Shown piece after piece: positions 10,988 to 20,707 of a stretch of 64,000 bases of DNA. Every line of letters begins with the position of its first letter. Position 1 is the first letter of the stretch. The position numbers and the translations under genes are program-made. Where the stretch lies: assembly GCF_006716885.1 (NCBI RefSeq), contig NZ_VFPU01000001.1, positions 2,232,001 through 2,296,000 of the forward strand, written 5' to 3'. Source of the stretch: Ornithinimicrobium humiphilum (GTDB lineage: Bacteria > Actinomycetota > Actinomycetes > Actinomycetales > Dermatophilaceae). A model generated the notes under the pieces. It saw nothing but the letters and a program-made list of their open reading frames with translations. It was not told the origin of the DNA and searched no databases.

Positions 10988-12157
10988 TCAGTTCAGCGGC
11001 GTGAAGGTGCCGCCCTCGACGACCTGCACCACGGCGGGGTGCTCGGAGTCGCGGTCGGCGTTGATCGACAGGGTGCCCAGGACGGTCTCGAGGTCGGTCA
11101 GGCCGGCCAGGCCCTCCTTGATCGCGTCGCGCTCGCCCGAGCAGCCCGAGCGGACCGCCGCGTCGATCGCGGCCAGACCGACGTAGGCCTGCGCGGCGAA
11201 CTGGTCGGGCTTGGACCCGAACTTCTCCTCGAAGTCGGCCAGGAAGGCCGTGTTGAGCTCGCCCTCGGAGGCGGAGTTCCAGGCCGCGCCGACGACGACG
11301 CCCTCGGCCGCCTCGCCGGCGTCCGCCATGAGCTTGGGGTTGTTGAAGCCGTTGCCGCCGATGATCGGCACGTCGATGCCGAGCTCGCGGGCCTGGGTCA
11401 CCAGCGGGATGGCGGCCTCGATGAGACCGGACACCACGATCGCGTCGGGCTGGTCGCCCTTGGCCTCGGTGAGCAGCGCGCGGAAGTCGGTGTCGGCCTT
11501 GGAGAAGGTCAGGGTGTCGAGCACCTCGACGCCCTGCTCCTCGAGCGCGGAGGCGAACACCTTGTAGCCGGACTCGGTGAAGGCGTCGTCGTTGGAGTAC
11601 ATGACGACGACCTTCTCCAGGCCGTACTCGGCCTTGGCGACCTCGACGGTCTGCGGGATGACCTGGGCCTCGGTGAGGGACACGCGGAAGATGTAGTCGC
11701 CCTGGGCGGTGATGCCGTCGGCGGTGTTGGAGATGGCCACGACCGGCACGCCCGCCTCCTGGGCGATCGGCTGGGCCTGGAAGGCGCCGTTGGACAGGGT
11801 GGGGCCGATGATGGCGCTGCGGTCCTCGCTGAGCTGCTCGAAGACGGTGATGCCCTGGCGCGGGTCGGTGGCGTCGTCCTCGATCTTGAGGTCGTACTCC
11901 ACGCCGCCCTTCTCGGTCAGCTGCTCGAGGGCCAGCTCGAGGCCCTTCTTCTGGGACTCGCCGTAGGACGCCGCGGCGCCGGTGAGCGAGACGACGGCGC
12001 CGACGGGGACGGGGGTCTCGATGACGCAGGAGTCGCCGCTGCCGGACCCGACCAGCTCGCCCTCCCCCCCGGCGTCGCCGCTGCCGCTGTCGCCGCAGGC
12101 GGTGAGGATCAGGGCCAGGGTGCCCGTCAGGGCCAGGGTCTTGACGGAGGTCTTCAT
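10988..12157 (-). CDS. livJ: Branched-chain amino acid ABC transporter substrate-binding lipoprotein
   Basis: 389 residues. The lipoprotein signal ends LILTACGDS, with Cys21 as the lipidated residue. A type I periplasmic-binding fold follows: PVGAVVSLTGAAASYGES, IIGPTLSNGAFQAQPIAQEAGVPVV and GNGFNNPKLMADAG. The ligand is presumably Leu/Ile/Val or another amino acid or short amide; the family is broad. AGAGAAG-like purines precede ATG 12157. Two direct copies of CGGTCGGGTT lie just upstream in the leader. It is the first gene of the liv operon. Confidence 0.9.
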   Translation of the reverse strand: MKTSVKTLALTGTLALILTACGDSGSGDAGGEGELVGSGSGDSCVIETPVPVGAVVSLTGAAASYGESQKKGLELALEQLTEKGGVEYDLKIEDDATDPRQGITVFEQLSEDRSAIIGPTLSNGAFQAQPIAQEAGVPVVAISNTADGITAQGDYIFRVSLTEAQVIPQTVEVAKAEYGLEKVVVMYSNDDAFTESGYKVFASALEEQGVEVLDTLTFSKADTDFRALLTEAKGDQPDAIVVSGLIEAAIPLVTQARELGIDVPIIGGNGFNNPKLMADAGEAAEGVVVGAAWNSASEGELNTAFLADFEEKFGSKPDQFAAQAYVGLAAIDAAVRSGCSGERDAIKEGLAGLTDLETVLGTLSINADRDSEHPAVVQVVEGGTFTPLN

Positions 12158-12170
12158 GGTGCTTCTCTTT

Positions 12171-12194
12171 CGGTCGGGTTCGGTCGGGTTCGGT
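12171..12194. repeat. Tandem 10-bp repeat in the livJ leader
   Basis: Two exact copies of cggtcgggtt (12171-12180, 12181-12190) plus cggt, directly upstream of the livJ ribosome binding site. The function is unknown. Confidence 0.7.
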
Positions 12195-12204
12195 GGAGCT
12201 GGGG

Positions 12205-12232
12205 GTGCGTCCGGGGACGGTCCCGGGCGCAC
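12205..12232 (-). terminator. Hairpin between lldD-like gene and livJ
   Basis: An 11-bp stem (GTGCGTCCGGG / CCCGGGCGCAC, one wobble) with a 6-nt loop, 7 bp after the stop of the upstream oxidoreductase gene. It probably separates that transcript from the liv operon. Confidence 0.5.
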
Positions 12233-12238
12233 GGAAGG

Positions 12239-13498
12239 TCAGGAGGTGGGCAGCGCCCCCGGAGCGGGGGTATGCCGTGCTGCCGCCGGCGGCACGTGGT
12301 CGGGGCCGAGGTCGGCGATCCGGGAGACACCGAGCAGCCGCAGGGTGCGGTGGACCTGCGAGACGAGGATCTCCAGGGCGCGGGCGACGCCCGGCTCGCC
12401 ACCGGCCATGAGGCCGTAGAGGTAGGCACGGCCGACCATGACGGCGTCGGCGCCGCGGGCGCGGGCCGCGACGATGTCGCCGCCGTGCATGACGCCCCCG
12501 TCGATGAGCAGCGGCACGTCGGGGCCGACCGCGGCGCGGACCTCGGGCAGCAGGTCGAGCGGGGCGACGGCCCGGTCGAGCTGGCGCCCGCCGTGGTTGG
12601 AGAGGACGAGCCCGTCCATGCCGAGGGCGACGAGGTCGGCGGCGTCCTGCGGGTGCTGGACGCCCTTGACGACGATGCGGCCGGGCCACTCCTCGCGCAG
12701 CCACGCGAGGTCGTCCGTGGTCATGGACGGGTCGAACATCCGGTCCACGAGGTCGGCGACGGTGCCGCCGGAGGTGCGCAGCGAGGCGAACTCGATGGGC
12801 TCGCTGGTGAGCATGTCGACCCACCACCGGGGGTGGAGCGCCATACCTCCCAGGGTGCGGGCGGTGAGCGCCGGCGGGATGGTCAGGCCGTTGCGCACGT
12901 CGCGCAGCCGCTGGCCGGCGACGGCCGTGTCGACCGTGAGCACGAGGGTGCCGAAGCCCGCGGCGGCGGCCCGGCGGATCAGCGCGCGGGAGGCCTCGCG
13001 GTCCTGCCAGAGGTAGAGCTGGAACCAGCGCTGCACGTCGGGGACGTCGGCGGCCAGGTCCTCGACGGAGACGGTGCCCATCGTCGAGAGCGTGTAGGGC
13101 ACCCCGGCGGCCGCGGCGGCACGGGCCACCGCCCACTCCCCCTGGGTGTGCATCATCCGGGTGAAGCCGGTCGGGGCCAGGACGAGCGGGACCGGGCTGG
13201 AGACCCCGAGCAGCTCGACGCGGGCGTCGACGTGCTTGACGTCGCGCAGCACCCGGGGGCGGAACTCCACGTCGGCGAAGGCCTGGCGCGCTCGGGCCAG
13301 GGACCGCTCGCCCTCGGCGGCCCCGTCGACGTAGTCGAAGACCGCGCGGGGCGTGCGCCGGCGCGCGAGCACCCGCAGGTCCTCGACGGTCTGGGCGCGC
13401 CGCAGGGCGGCGGCCGTCCGCGCGAGGGACGGCGGCTCCACCCGGACGAGCGGACGGAGCTCGGACCATGTCGGGACCCGGCGACGCAAGGGAGACAC
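12239..13498 (-). CDS. FMN-dependent alpha-hydroxy acid oxidase/dehydrogenase (LldD-like)
   Basis: 419 residues; TIM-barrel flavoprotein that oxidises L-lactate or a similar 2-hydroxy acid to the 2-oxo acid. Visible: FDYVDGAAEGE near the N-terminus, PYTLSTMGTVSVEDL, the active-site His/Arg motif LSNHGGRQLD, and the FMN phosphate loop LLIDGGVMHGGDIV with DAVMVGRAYLYG. L-lactate dehydrogenase is the most likely role, but lactate oxidase or mandelate-type activity cannot be excluded. GTG 13498 was chosen because GAGGAG lies 7 nt upstream. One GGTATGCCGT copy lies near the 3' end. Confidence 0.85.
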   Translation of the reverse strand: MSPLRRRVPTWSELRPLVRVEPPSLARTAAALRRAQTVEDLRVLARRRTPRAVFDYVDGAAEGERSLARARQAFADVEFRPRVLRDVKHVDARVELLGVSSPVPLVLAPTGFTRMMHTQGEWAVARAAAAAGVPYTLSTMGTVSVEDLAADVPDVQRWFQLYLWQDREASRALIRRAAAAGFGTLVLTVDTAVAGQRLRDVRNGLTIPPALTARTLGGMALHPRWWVDMLTSEPIEFASLRTSGGTVADLVDRMFDPSMTTDDLAWLREEWPGRIVVKGVQHPQDAADLVALGMDGLVLSNHGGRQLDRAVAPLDLLPEVRAAVGPDVPLLIDGGVMHGGDIVAARARGADAVMVGRAYLYGLMAGGEPGVARALEILVSQVHRTLRLLGVSRIADLGPDHVPPAAARHTPAPGALPTS

Positions 13499-13635
13499 GA
13501 GAGCACTCCTCGGGAGGCGCTGGATGATTATGCGCGGGCGCGGATGGCCACACGTCCCTGGCAGGGTACCTCTCACAGATTCCCGCTCGGGTGTCGGCTC
13601 CGGGCGCGTCGCCAGGATGTGGTGGAGTGAGCCCC

Positions 13636-15705
13636 ATGACGACCTCCGCCCGACCTGCCGAGCCGGACCCCTACGCGTGGCTGGAGGAGGTCGACTCCCC
13701 GGCCGCGCTGGAGTGGGTCGGCACCCGGAGCTCGGCGTCCGAGAGCCGTCTGCGGGACGTGCCCGGCCACGCGCAGCGCCACGCGGCGATCCGCGAGGCG
13801 CTCGAGGCCCCCGACCGGATCCCGCTGGTCAGCCAGGCGGGCGAGCACCTCTACGGCTTCTGGACGGACGCCGAGCACCCGCGAGGGGTATGGCGTCGCA
13901 CCACCTGGGACTCCTACCGCGCCGAGGAGACGGAGTGGGAGGTGCTCGTCGACGTCGACGCCCTCGCCCGCGATGAGAACGTGCCGTGGGTGTGGCAGGG
14001 CGCCGCGCTGCTGCGGCCGACCTACGACCGGGCCCTGGTCCATCTCTCCCGCGGTGGTGCCGATGCCGGCACGACCCGCGAGCTCGACCTGACCACCGGC
14101 CGCTGGGTGGCCGCCCCCGAGGGGTTCGTCAAGGGCGAGGCCAAGGGCCGGCTGACCTGGCGCGACCGCGACCACGTCTACCTCGTCACGGCCGACGACC
14201 CGACCGGCGCCACCCGCTCCGGCTACCCCCGCACCGCGCGGCTGTGGCGGCGCGGCACGCCCGTGGCGGAGGCGCAGGCGATCCACACGATCGAGGAGAC
14301 CGACCTGGGCCTCTTCGTCGAGCACGACCAGCACACCGGGCGGACCGTGCTGCGACGTGCGATCACCTTCTGGACCGAGGAGACGCTCGTCCTGACCGAC
14401 GACGGTCTGCGACCGCTCCCGCTGCCGCCGAGCGCCGAGGCCTCGGTCCACGACACGCGCGTGGCCGTGCGGCTGCGCGACCCCTGGACCGCGCCCGGAC
14501 CGGACGGCGGGGACACGTCGTGGCCCGCGGGCAGCCTGCTCGTGACGTCCCTGGACGACCTGCTCGCCGGACGGGCCCGATGGACCTCCGTGTTCGTCCC
14601 CGACGAACGCTCGGCGCTGGTCGACCTCACCTGGACCGCCTCCCACCTGGTGACGACCGCGCTCGTGGACGTCCGGCACACCGTCCAGGTCCACTCCCCC
14701 GCACCCGACGGCGCGTGGCGCACCGACGACCTGACCGACCGCCTCGACGTCGGCCTGCGCACCGTGAGCGTGAGCGCCGTCGACCGCCACGACAGCGACG
14801 ACCTCTGGCTGGTCACGACCGGCTTCCTGGAGCCGATGGCGCTGTCGGTCGCCCACCTCGGCGGCGGGGTGACGCTGGAGCCGCTGCGCTCGGCGCCGCC
14901 GCGCTTCGACGCCTCGGGGCTGGAGGTCACCCAGCACTGGGCAACCTCCCAGGACGGCACCCGGGTGCCCTATTGGCAGGTCGGCCCGGCCGACCTCCCC
15001 CTGGACAGCACCACGCCCACCGTCCTCCACGGCTACGGCGGCTTCGAGCACGCGCTCACCCCGGCCTACGACCCGATCGTCGGGCGGGCCTGGCTCGCCG
15101 CGGGGCACGTGCACGTCGTCGCGGGGATCCGCGGCGGCGGGGAGTTCGGGCCGCGCTGGCACCAGGCGGCGCTGGGCCCGGAGCGGCACCGCGCCTACGA
15201 GGACTTCGTGGCGGTCGCGCGCGACCTGGTCGCCCGCGGGGTCACCTCCGTGCCGCGGCTCGGCTGCACCGGTCGCTCCAACGGCGGGCTGCTCGTGGGC
15301 AACATGCTGACCGGCTACCCAGAGGACTTCGGGGCGGTGGTCTGCCAGGTCCCGCTGCTCGACATGCAGCGCTACCACCTGCTGCTCGCCGGCGCGTCGT
15401 GGATGGCCGAGTACGGCGACCCGGACGACCCGGAGCAGTGGGAGTGGTTGCGCACCTACTCGCCCTACCACCGGTTCGACCCCGCCCGACCGACCCCGCC
15501 GGTCTACCTGGCGACGTCCACGCGCGACGACCGCGTCCATCCCGGTCACGCCCGCAAGATGGCGGCGCTGCTGGAGGAGCACGGCTGCGACGTCACCTAC
15601 TGGGAGAACACCGAGGGCGGCCACGGCGGCGCGAGCACGGCCGACCAGTGGGCGAGCTGGCACGCGCTGGCCTGGAGCTTCCTGCACGAGCGGCTGGCCG
15701 GCTGA
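13636..15705 (+). CDS. S9 prolyl oligopeptidase family serine peptidase
   Basis: 689 residues. The N-terminal two-thirds form the beta-propeller region. The C-terminal alpha/beta-hydrolase carries the triad: Ser in CTGRSNGGLLVGNM, Asp in STRDDRVHPGH and His in TEGGHGGAST. IRGGGEFGPRWHQA is the conserved loop before the nucleophile. It cleaves short, often proline-containing peptides. No signal peptide is seen, so it is probably cytoplasmic. ATG 13636 has a weak GGAG 8 nt upstream; GTG 13627 is an alternative. It is convergent with the next gene. Confidence 0.88.
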   Translation: MTTSARPAEPDPYAWLEEVDSPAALEWVGTRSSASESRLRDVPGHAQRHAAIREALEAPDRIPLVSQAGEHLYGFWTDAEHPRGVWRRTTWDSYRAEETEWEVLVDVDALARDENVPWVWQGAALLRPTYDRALVHLSRGGADAGTTRELDLTTGRWVAAPEGFVKGEAKGRLTWRDRDHVYLVTADDPTGATRSGYPRTARLWRRGTPVAEAQAIHTIEETDLGLFVEHDQHTGRTVLRRAITFWTEETLVLTDDGLRPLPLPPSAEASVHDTRVAVRLRDPWTAPGPDGGDTSWPAGSLLVTSLDDLLAGRARWTSVFVPDERSALVDLTWTASHLVTTALVDVRHTVQVHSPAPDGAWRTDDLTDRLDVGLRTVSVSAVDRHDSDDLWLVTTGFLEPMALSVAHLGGGVTLEPLRSAPPRFDASGLEVTQHWATSQDGTRVPYWQVGPADLPLDSTTPTVLHGYGGFEHALTPAYDPIVGRAWLAAGHVHVVAGIRGGGEFGPRWHQAALGPERHRAYEDFVAVARDLVARGVTSVPRLGCTGRSNGGLLVGNMLTGYPEDFGAVVCQVPLLDMQRYHLLLAGASWMAEYGDPDDPEQWEWLRTYSPYHRFDPARPTPPVYLATSTRDDRVHPGHARKMAALLEEHGCDVTYWENTEGGHGGASTADQWASWHALAWSFLHERLAG

Positions 15706-15715
15706 GCGCCCGGGC

Positions 15716-16561
15716 TCAGAGCAGGACGGTCGCGAACGTCCCCGTCTGCACGAAGCCCACGCGGCGGTAGGTCGCCACGGCGGGGGCGTTGAAGTCGTTG
15801 ACGTAGAGGGTGACCGTCGGGGCGACGTGCCGCAGCGTGTGCTCGACGACCGCCGCCATGGCCGGTGCCGCGATGCCGCGTCCGCGCCAGGCCGGGTGCA
15901 CCCAGACCCCCTGCACCTGCGCGACGCCGAGCGCGACGGAGCCCAGGTCGGCCTTGAAGACCACCTGGCCGTCCTCGACGCGCACCAGGCAGTGGCCCCG
16001 CTCGACGAGGGTCGCGACGCCCTGCCGGTAGGCCAGCCCGCTGCCCTGGTAGGGCGGGTAGCCGATCTCCTCGGTGAACATCGCGGCCGCGGCCGGCACG
16101 ACGAGGTCGAGCTCGTCGCGGCGGGCCACCCGCACGGCTGGGTCGACCGGCCGGCCGAGCGCGACCGGTGACGTGCTCATCGTCATGAGGTACTGGTTCT
16201 CGCGGATCTCCCGCGGCTCGCCCCAGTGCCGGGCCAGGCGGCCCCACAGGTCGAGGACCTGGTCGGCGGGGCCGAAGACCGAGCTCGCCCAGGCGCGGCG
16301 GCGCACCACCTTGGCAGCCAGTGCGCCGAGTGCCCGGCTGCTCGTGGCCTCCACCGGCACGACGTTGGCCGAGCACCAGCAGAGGGCACGCTCGCCGCCG
16401 CCGTCGTAGGAGAACAGCGGGCCGCGGGTGCCGGCCAGGCCGCTCTCGAGGATGCGCGCGGCGACGAAGACGTTGGTCACCGGGTCGCGCCCGCACACCT
16501 CCAGGGCGTCCTCGACGTCCTGCAGGCCGAGCGCCCGCACGGTCCCGAGGCTGCGCAGCAT
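15716..16561 (-). CDS. GNAT acetyltransferase with DUF4081-like N-terminal half
   Basis: 281 residues. The C-terminal GNAT domain shows VQGVWVHPAWRGRGIAAPAMAA (acetyl-CoA loop RGRGIA) and YVNDFNAPAVATYRRVGF. The N-terminal half, beginning LGTVRALGLQDVEDALEVC, resembles the DUF4081 half of actinobacterial proteins often encoded beside ispG; here it lies elsewhere. The acceptor substrate is unknown. ATG 16561 has no SD sequence, but CAGGCT lies 6 nt upstream, so it is probably leaderless. Confidence 0.8.
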   Translation of the reverse strand: MLRSLGTVRALGLQDVEDALEVCGRDPVTNVFVAARILESGLAGTRGPLFSYDGGGERALCWCSANVVPVEATSSRALGALAAKVVRRRAWASSVFGPADQVLDLWGRLARHWGEPREIRENQYLMTMSTSPVALGRPVDPAVRVARRDELDLVVPAAAAMFTEEIGYPPYQGSGLAYRQGVATLVERGHCLVRVEDGQVVFKADLGSVALGVAQVQGVWVHPAWRGRGIAAPAMAAVVEHTLRHVAPTVTLYVNDFNAPAVATYRRVGFVQTGTFATVLL

Positions 16562-16567
16562 GGGACC

Positions 16568-16573
16568 AGCCTG
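16568..16573 (-). promoter_or_regulatory. -10 hexamer CAGGCT, leaderless start at 16561
   Basis: A 6-nt spacer to the ATG; no SD sequence. Confidence 0.45.
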
Positions 16574-16695
16574 CCCCACGCCGCACGCCACGTCGACAGC
16601 ACCCCGCCGGGTCCGGGTCCGCGCCCCGCCGAGGAGCGGGGATGAGAGGCTTGCTGCAGACCACCACGTCGGTGCGAGAGAAGGTGCGAGCGAGC

Positions 16696-18423
16696 ATGCA
16701 GCCCAAGGCCCTCACGGGGCGCGACCGCGACGAGGCCCTGCGCACGCTGCGCGAGAGCGGCACGACCCGGCCGCCCCTGGACATCCTGGTCGTCGGCGGT
16801 GGCGTCACCGGCGCCGGAGCCGCCCTCGACGCCACCACGCGGGGCCTGGCGACCGCCCTCGTGGAGGCGTCCGACTGGGGCTCCGGGACGTCCCAGTGGT
16901 CGACCAAGCTGGTCCACGGCGGCCTGCGCTACCTGCAGATGCTCGACTTCGGCCTGGTCCACGAGGCGTTGACGGAGCGCGGCCTGCTGCTGCGCTCGCT
17001 GGCCCCGCACCTGGTCAAGCCGATGCCCTTCCTCATCCCCCTCGAGCACCGCGTCTGGCAGCGGGCCTACTACGGCGCCGGGGTGACGCTCTACGACCTG
17101 CTGGCCAACGCGCTGCCGGGCCAGCGCGCCCTGCCCATCCACCAGCACGCCGGGCGTCGGGGCCTCCACCGGGAGTTCCCCGACCTGCGCGAGGGACGGG
17201 CGATCGGTGCCGTGAAGTACTGGGACGCCACGGTCGACGACGCCCGCCTCGTCTCGACCCTCGTGCGCACCGCCCACACCTACGGCGCCTCGGTCGCGAG
17301 CCGGACCCGGGCGGTCGGGCTGCTGCGCGAGGGCGACCGCATCGTCGGCGCGCGGCTGCGTGACGAGGAGACCGGGGAGGTCTTCGAGGCCCGGGCCAAC
17401 CAGGTCGTCTCCTGTGCCGGCGTGTGGACCGAGGAGGTCGGTGGCCTCACCGGCGACCCGAGCTGCCTGCGGGTGATGGCCTCCAAGGGCATCCACCTCG
17501 TCGTCCCGCGCGACCGCATCCGCGGCACGAGCGGTCTCTTCCTGCAGACCGAGCGCTCGGTCCTCTTCTTCATCCCGTGGGCGCGCTACTGGATCATCGG
17601 CACCACCGACACCCCCTGGCGCCTCGACCGCGGGCACCCCGTCGCCACCGCCACCGACATCGACTACGTGCTGGAGCACGCCAACTCCGTGCTCACCACC
17701 CACCTCACCCGCGACGACGTCGTGGGCTGGTACGCCGGCCTGCGCCCGCTGCTCCAGCCGGGCGTCGAGGGCGACACCGACTCGGCCAAGGTCAGCCGCG
17801 AGCACACCGTGGTCTCCCCGCTCCCCGGCCTGACGGTGGTCGGGGGCGGCAAGCTGACGACATACCGGGTGATGGCCAAGGACGCCGTCGACCTGTCCCT
17901 GGGCGACCGGGCGTCGGAGCTGCCGTCGATCACCCACCAGATCCCGCTGCTCGGTGCCGTCGGGGAGGCCGCGATGCGGCGCCGGATGCCCGCCCTGCGC
18001 GACCGCTTCGGCTGGTCCGAGCAGATCACCGACCACCTGCTGCACCGCTACGGCTCGCTGGTCGAGCAGCTGCTCGACCTCATCGTCGAGGACCCCTCCT
18101 TGGCGCGCCCTCTCGAGCACGCACCGGCCTACCTGCGGGTCGAGATCGCCTACGCGTGCATCAGCGAGGGCGTGCTCCACCTCGAGGACGTCATGATGCG
18201 CCGCACCCGGCTCTACTACGAGGAGCCGCGCAAGGGTCTGGCCGCCGTGCCGGAGATCGCCGAGATCGCCGTGCAGTGGCTCGGCTGGAACGAGGCGCGA
18301 GAGGCCGGGGAGGTCGAGGCCTACGAGCGGCGCGTGCTCGCCGACGAGGCGGCCGCGCGGGAGACCACCGACGAGGCGGCGGTCGCGGCCCGCGACCGCG
18401 TGCTGCAGGGGGTGCGCCGGTGA
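16696..18423 (+). CDS. glpD: Glycerol-3-phosphate dehydrogenase, aerobic FAD type
   Basis: 575 residues. It oxidises sn-glycerol 3-phosphate to dihydroxyacetone phosphate and passes electrons to quinone at the membrane. The FAD-binding loop is [17 protein letters not shown] at about residues 32-48; the family signature [13 protein letters not shown] follows at about 72-84; a C-terminal DAO-C domain is present. ATG 16696 follows AGAAGGTG at a rather long spacing. Its stop overlaps the glpK start (GTGA), so the two enzymes of glycerol catabolism are translationally coupled. Confidence 0.93.
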   Translation: MQPKALTGRDRDEALRTLRESGTTRPPLDILVVGGGVTGAGAALDATTRGLATALVEASDWGSGTSQWSTKLVHGGLRYLQMLDFGLVHEALTERGLLLRSLAPHLVKPMPFLIPLEHRVWQRAYYGAGVTLYDLLANALPGQRALPIHQHAGRRGLHREFPDLREGRAIGAVKYWDATVDDARLVSTLVRTAHTYGASVASRTRAVGLLREGDRIVGARLRDEETGEVFEARANQVVSCAGVWTEEVGGLTGDPSCLRVMASKGIHLVVPRDRIRGTSGLFLQTERSVLFFIPWARYWIIGTTDTPWRLDRGHPVATATDIDYVLEHANSVLTTHLTRDDVVGWYAGLRPLLQPGVEGDTDSAKVSREHTVVSPLPGLTVVGGGKLTTYRVMAKDAVDLSLGDRASELPSITHQIPLLGAVGEAAMRRRMPALRDRFGWSEQITDHLLHRYGSLVEQLLDLIVEDPSLARPLEHAPAYLRVEIAYACISEGVLHLEDVMMRRTRLYYEEPRKGLAAVPEIAEIAVQWLGWNEAREAGEVEAYERRVLADEAAARETTDEAAVAARDRVLQGVRR

Positions 18424-19943
18424 GCGACCGCGACAGCTGCGTCCTGGCGATCGACCAGGGCACCACGAGCACCCGGGCCATCGTCTTCGACCGCGAGGGC
18501 GCGATCCTCTCGGTCGGGCAGAAGGAGCACCGTCAGCTGCTCCCCCGCGCAGGCTGGGTCGAGCACGACGCGAGCGAGATCTGGGCCAGCACCCGCGAGG
18601 TGATCGGCACGGCCCTCGGCAAGGCCGACCGCACCGGCGCGGACATCGCGGCCATCGGGATCACGAACCAGCGCGAGACCACCGTGGTGTGGGACCGCAG
18701 GACCGGGAAGCCTGTGCACGACGCGATCGTCTGGCAGGACACCCGCACCACCGGACTGGTCTCCGAGCTGGGCGGCGAAGAGGGGGCGGACCGGTTCAAG
18801 GACGTCTGCGGCCTGCCGCTGGCAACCTACTTCTCCGGGCCCAAGGTGCGCTGGATCCTCGACCACGTCGACGGGGCCCGCGAGCGGGCGGAGGCCGGTG
18901 AGCTGCTCTTCGGCACGATGGACAGCTGGCTGGTGTGGAACCTCACCGGCGGACCGCGCGGCGGCGTGCACGTCACCGACGTCACCAACGCCTCGCGCAC
19001 CATGCTCATGGACCTGCAGACCCTGGACTGGTCGTCCGAGGTGGCCGACGCCATGGGCGTGCCGCTGGCGATGCTGCCGGAGATCCGGTCCTCCTCGGAG
19101 GTCTACGGCACCAGCACCAAGCTCGGGGCCCCGATCGCCGGGATCCTCGGCGACCAGCAGGCGGCGATGGTCGGCCAGGCCTGCTTCGAGCCCGGGATGT
19201 CCAAGAACACCTACGGCACCGGCAACTTCCTGCTGCTCAACACCGGCACCGACATCGTGCGCAGCGAGCACGGCCTGCTCACGACCGTCTGCTACCAGCT
19301 CGGCGACCAGGACGCCGTCTACGCCCTCGAGGGATCGATCGCGGTGACCGGCTCGCTGGTCCAGTGGCTGCGCGACAACCTCGGGATCATCCGCGACGCG
19401 GCCGAGATCGAGAAGCTCGCCACGAAGGTGGACGACAACGGCGGCTGCTACATCGTCCCGGCCTTCTCGGGGCTCTTCGCCCCGCACTGGCGCGACGACG
19501 CCCGCGGCGCCATCGTCGGGCTCACCCGCTTCGTCGACCGCCACCACATCGCCCGCGCCGCGCTGGAAGCCACGGCCTACCAGACCCGCGAGGTCATGGA
19601 GGCGATGGACGCCGACGCCGAGGTGCCCGCGCGCGAGCTGAGGGTCGACGGCGGCATGGTCGCCAACGACACCCTCATGCAGTTCCAGGCCGACATCCTC
19701 GGCATCGACGTGGTGCGTCCGCAGATCGCCGAGACGACCGCGCTGGGCGCGGCCTACGCCGCCGGCCTCGCGGTCGGCTTCTGGAAGAACCAGGACGAGC
19801 TGGTCCGGCAGTGGAGCGAGGCCCACCGGTGGAGCCCGCGCATGGACGAGGCCGAGCGGGAGCGCCTCTTCCGGCAGTGGCGCAAGGCGGTGACCCGGAC
19901 GTTCGACTGGGTCGACGAGGACACCGAGACGGCCGAGCCCTAG
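18420..19943 (+). CDS. glpK: Glycerol kinase
   Basis: 507 residues. It phosphorylates glycerol to glycerol 3-phosphate, the substrate of the preceding glpD product. FGGY-family motifs are visible: [16 protein letters not shown] (phosphate 1), [23 protein letters not shown] (phosphate 2), [12 protein letters not shown] and [18 protein letters not shown] (adenosine). GTG 18420 overlaps the glpD stop. No glpF or regulator lies beside it. It ends 1 bp from the convergent kinase gene. Confidence 0.95.
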   Translation: MSDRDSCVLAIDQGTTSTRAIVFDREGAILSVGQKEHRQLLPRAGWVEHDASEIWASTREVIGTALGKADRTGADIAAIGITNQRETTVVWDRRTGKPVHDAIVWQDTRTTGLVSELGGEEGADRFKDVCGLPLATYFSGPKVRWILDHVDGARERAEAGELLFGTMDSWLVWNLTGGPRGGVHVTDVTNASRTMLMDLQTLDWSSEVADAMGVPLAMLPEIRSSSEVYGTSTKLGAPIAGILGDQQAAMVGQACFEPGMSKNTYGTGNFLLLNTGTDIVRSEHGLLTTVCYQLGDQDAVYALEGSIAVTGSLVQWLRDNLGIIRDAAEIEKLATKVDDNGGCYIVPAFSGLFAPHWRDDARGAIVGLTRFVDRHHIARAALEATAYQTREVMEAMDADAEVPARELRVDGGMVANDTLMQFQADILGIDVVRPQIAETTALGAAYAAGLAVGFWKNQDELVRQWSEAHRWSPRMDEAERERLFRQWRKAVTRTFDWVDEDTETAEP

Positions 19944-19944
19944 C

Positions 19945-20661
19945 TCAGTCCGGCTCGTCCCCGAACCACTGCGGGTCCTCGGGGTCGGGCACGACGAGCT
20001 CGGGGCGGGAGAGGTCGCTGTTGTCGACGATCCAGGTCGGCTGCCACAGGCGGGCCTGCTGCTGGTAGAGCCGCTGGGCGCCGACGTAGCGCTCGTTGGC
20101 CGGGTGCTCCGGGTCGTGGTCGCCAGGGACCCGCGAGCTCGGGAAGCGCGCGTTGCCACGCGGGACGGTGACGCGCAGCGGCGCGGTCACGAGGCAGGTG
20201 GCGTCCCACTCCCCACGCAGCTCGGGCCGCCGCAGGAAGACGCCCTCGACGACGAGCAGCGCGTCCTCGTCGGGCTCGAGCGGGTCGGGGTGCACGACCT
20301 GGTCGGTGCGGACGTCGTGGACCGCCGGGACGATCTCGAGGCCGGCGCGGAAGGGGTGGGTCACGGCCCGCCGCAGCGCGTCGTAGTCGAAGGCGTCCTC
20401 GTAGCAGGTCTGCGCGGTGCGCCCGCGGGCGTAGCGCCGCTCGCGGGGGTGGTGGAAGCCGTCCACCGAGACGCTGAGCACCTGACGGCCGGCCACGTGC
20501 GGCGCCAGCGCGACGAGCTCCCCCACCAGCCGGGTCTTGCCCACCCCGTCAGGGCCGTCGACCGCGACGATCGCCCGCTGGCCGGGGTTGGTGGCGCACA
20601 TCATCGCCAGCAGGTCGACGAGGACCAGCTGGCGGACGGGGAGGAACCCGGGCGACGTCAT
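19945..20661 (-). CDS. Uridine-kinase-like P-loop nucleoside kinase
   Basis: 238 residues. The P-loop GPDGVGKT is at about residues 30-37. SVSVDGFHHPRERRY and YEDAFDYDALRRAV are found in uridine/nucleoside kinase-like proteins, and LVVEGVFL is a Walker B-like strand. The substrate is unknown; the protein may be a nucleoside or small-metabolite kinase rather than Udk. ATG 20661 has TACCCT 6 nt upstream and no SD sequence, so it is probably leaderless. It is convergent with glpK. Confidence 0.75.
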   Translation of the reverse strand: MTSPGFLPVRQLVLVDLLAMMCATNPGQRAIVAVDGPDGVGKTRLVGELVALAPHVAGRQVLSVSVDGFHHPRERRYARGRTAQTCYEDAFDYDALRRAVTHPFRAGLEIVPAVHDVRTDQVVHPDPLEPDEDALLVVEGVFLRRPELRGEWDATCLVTAPLRVTVPRGNARFPSSRVPGDHDPEHPANERYVGAQRLYQQQARLWQPTWIVDNSDLSRPELVVPDPEDPQWFGDEPD

Positions 20662-20667
20662 ACGCCC

Positions 20668-20673
20668 AGGGTA
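20668..20673 (-). promoter_or_regulatory. -10 hexamer TACCCT, leaderless start at 20661
   Basis: The TANNNT hexamer lies 6 nt before the ATG; no SD sequence. Confidence 0.55.
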
Positions 20674-20707
20674 TGCAGTGGGGAGGACTGCTCCGAGCCA
20701 CGAGGGT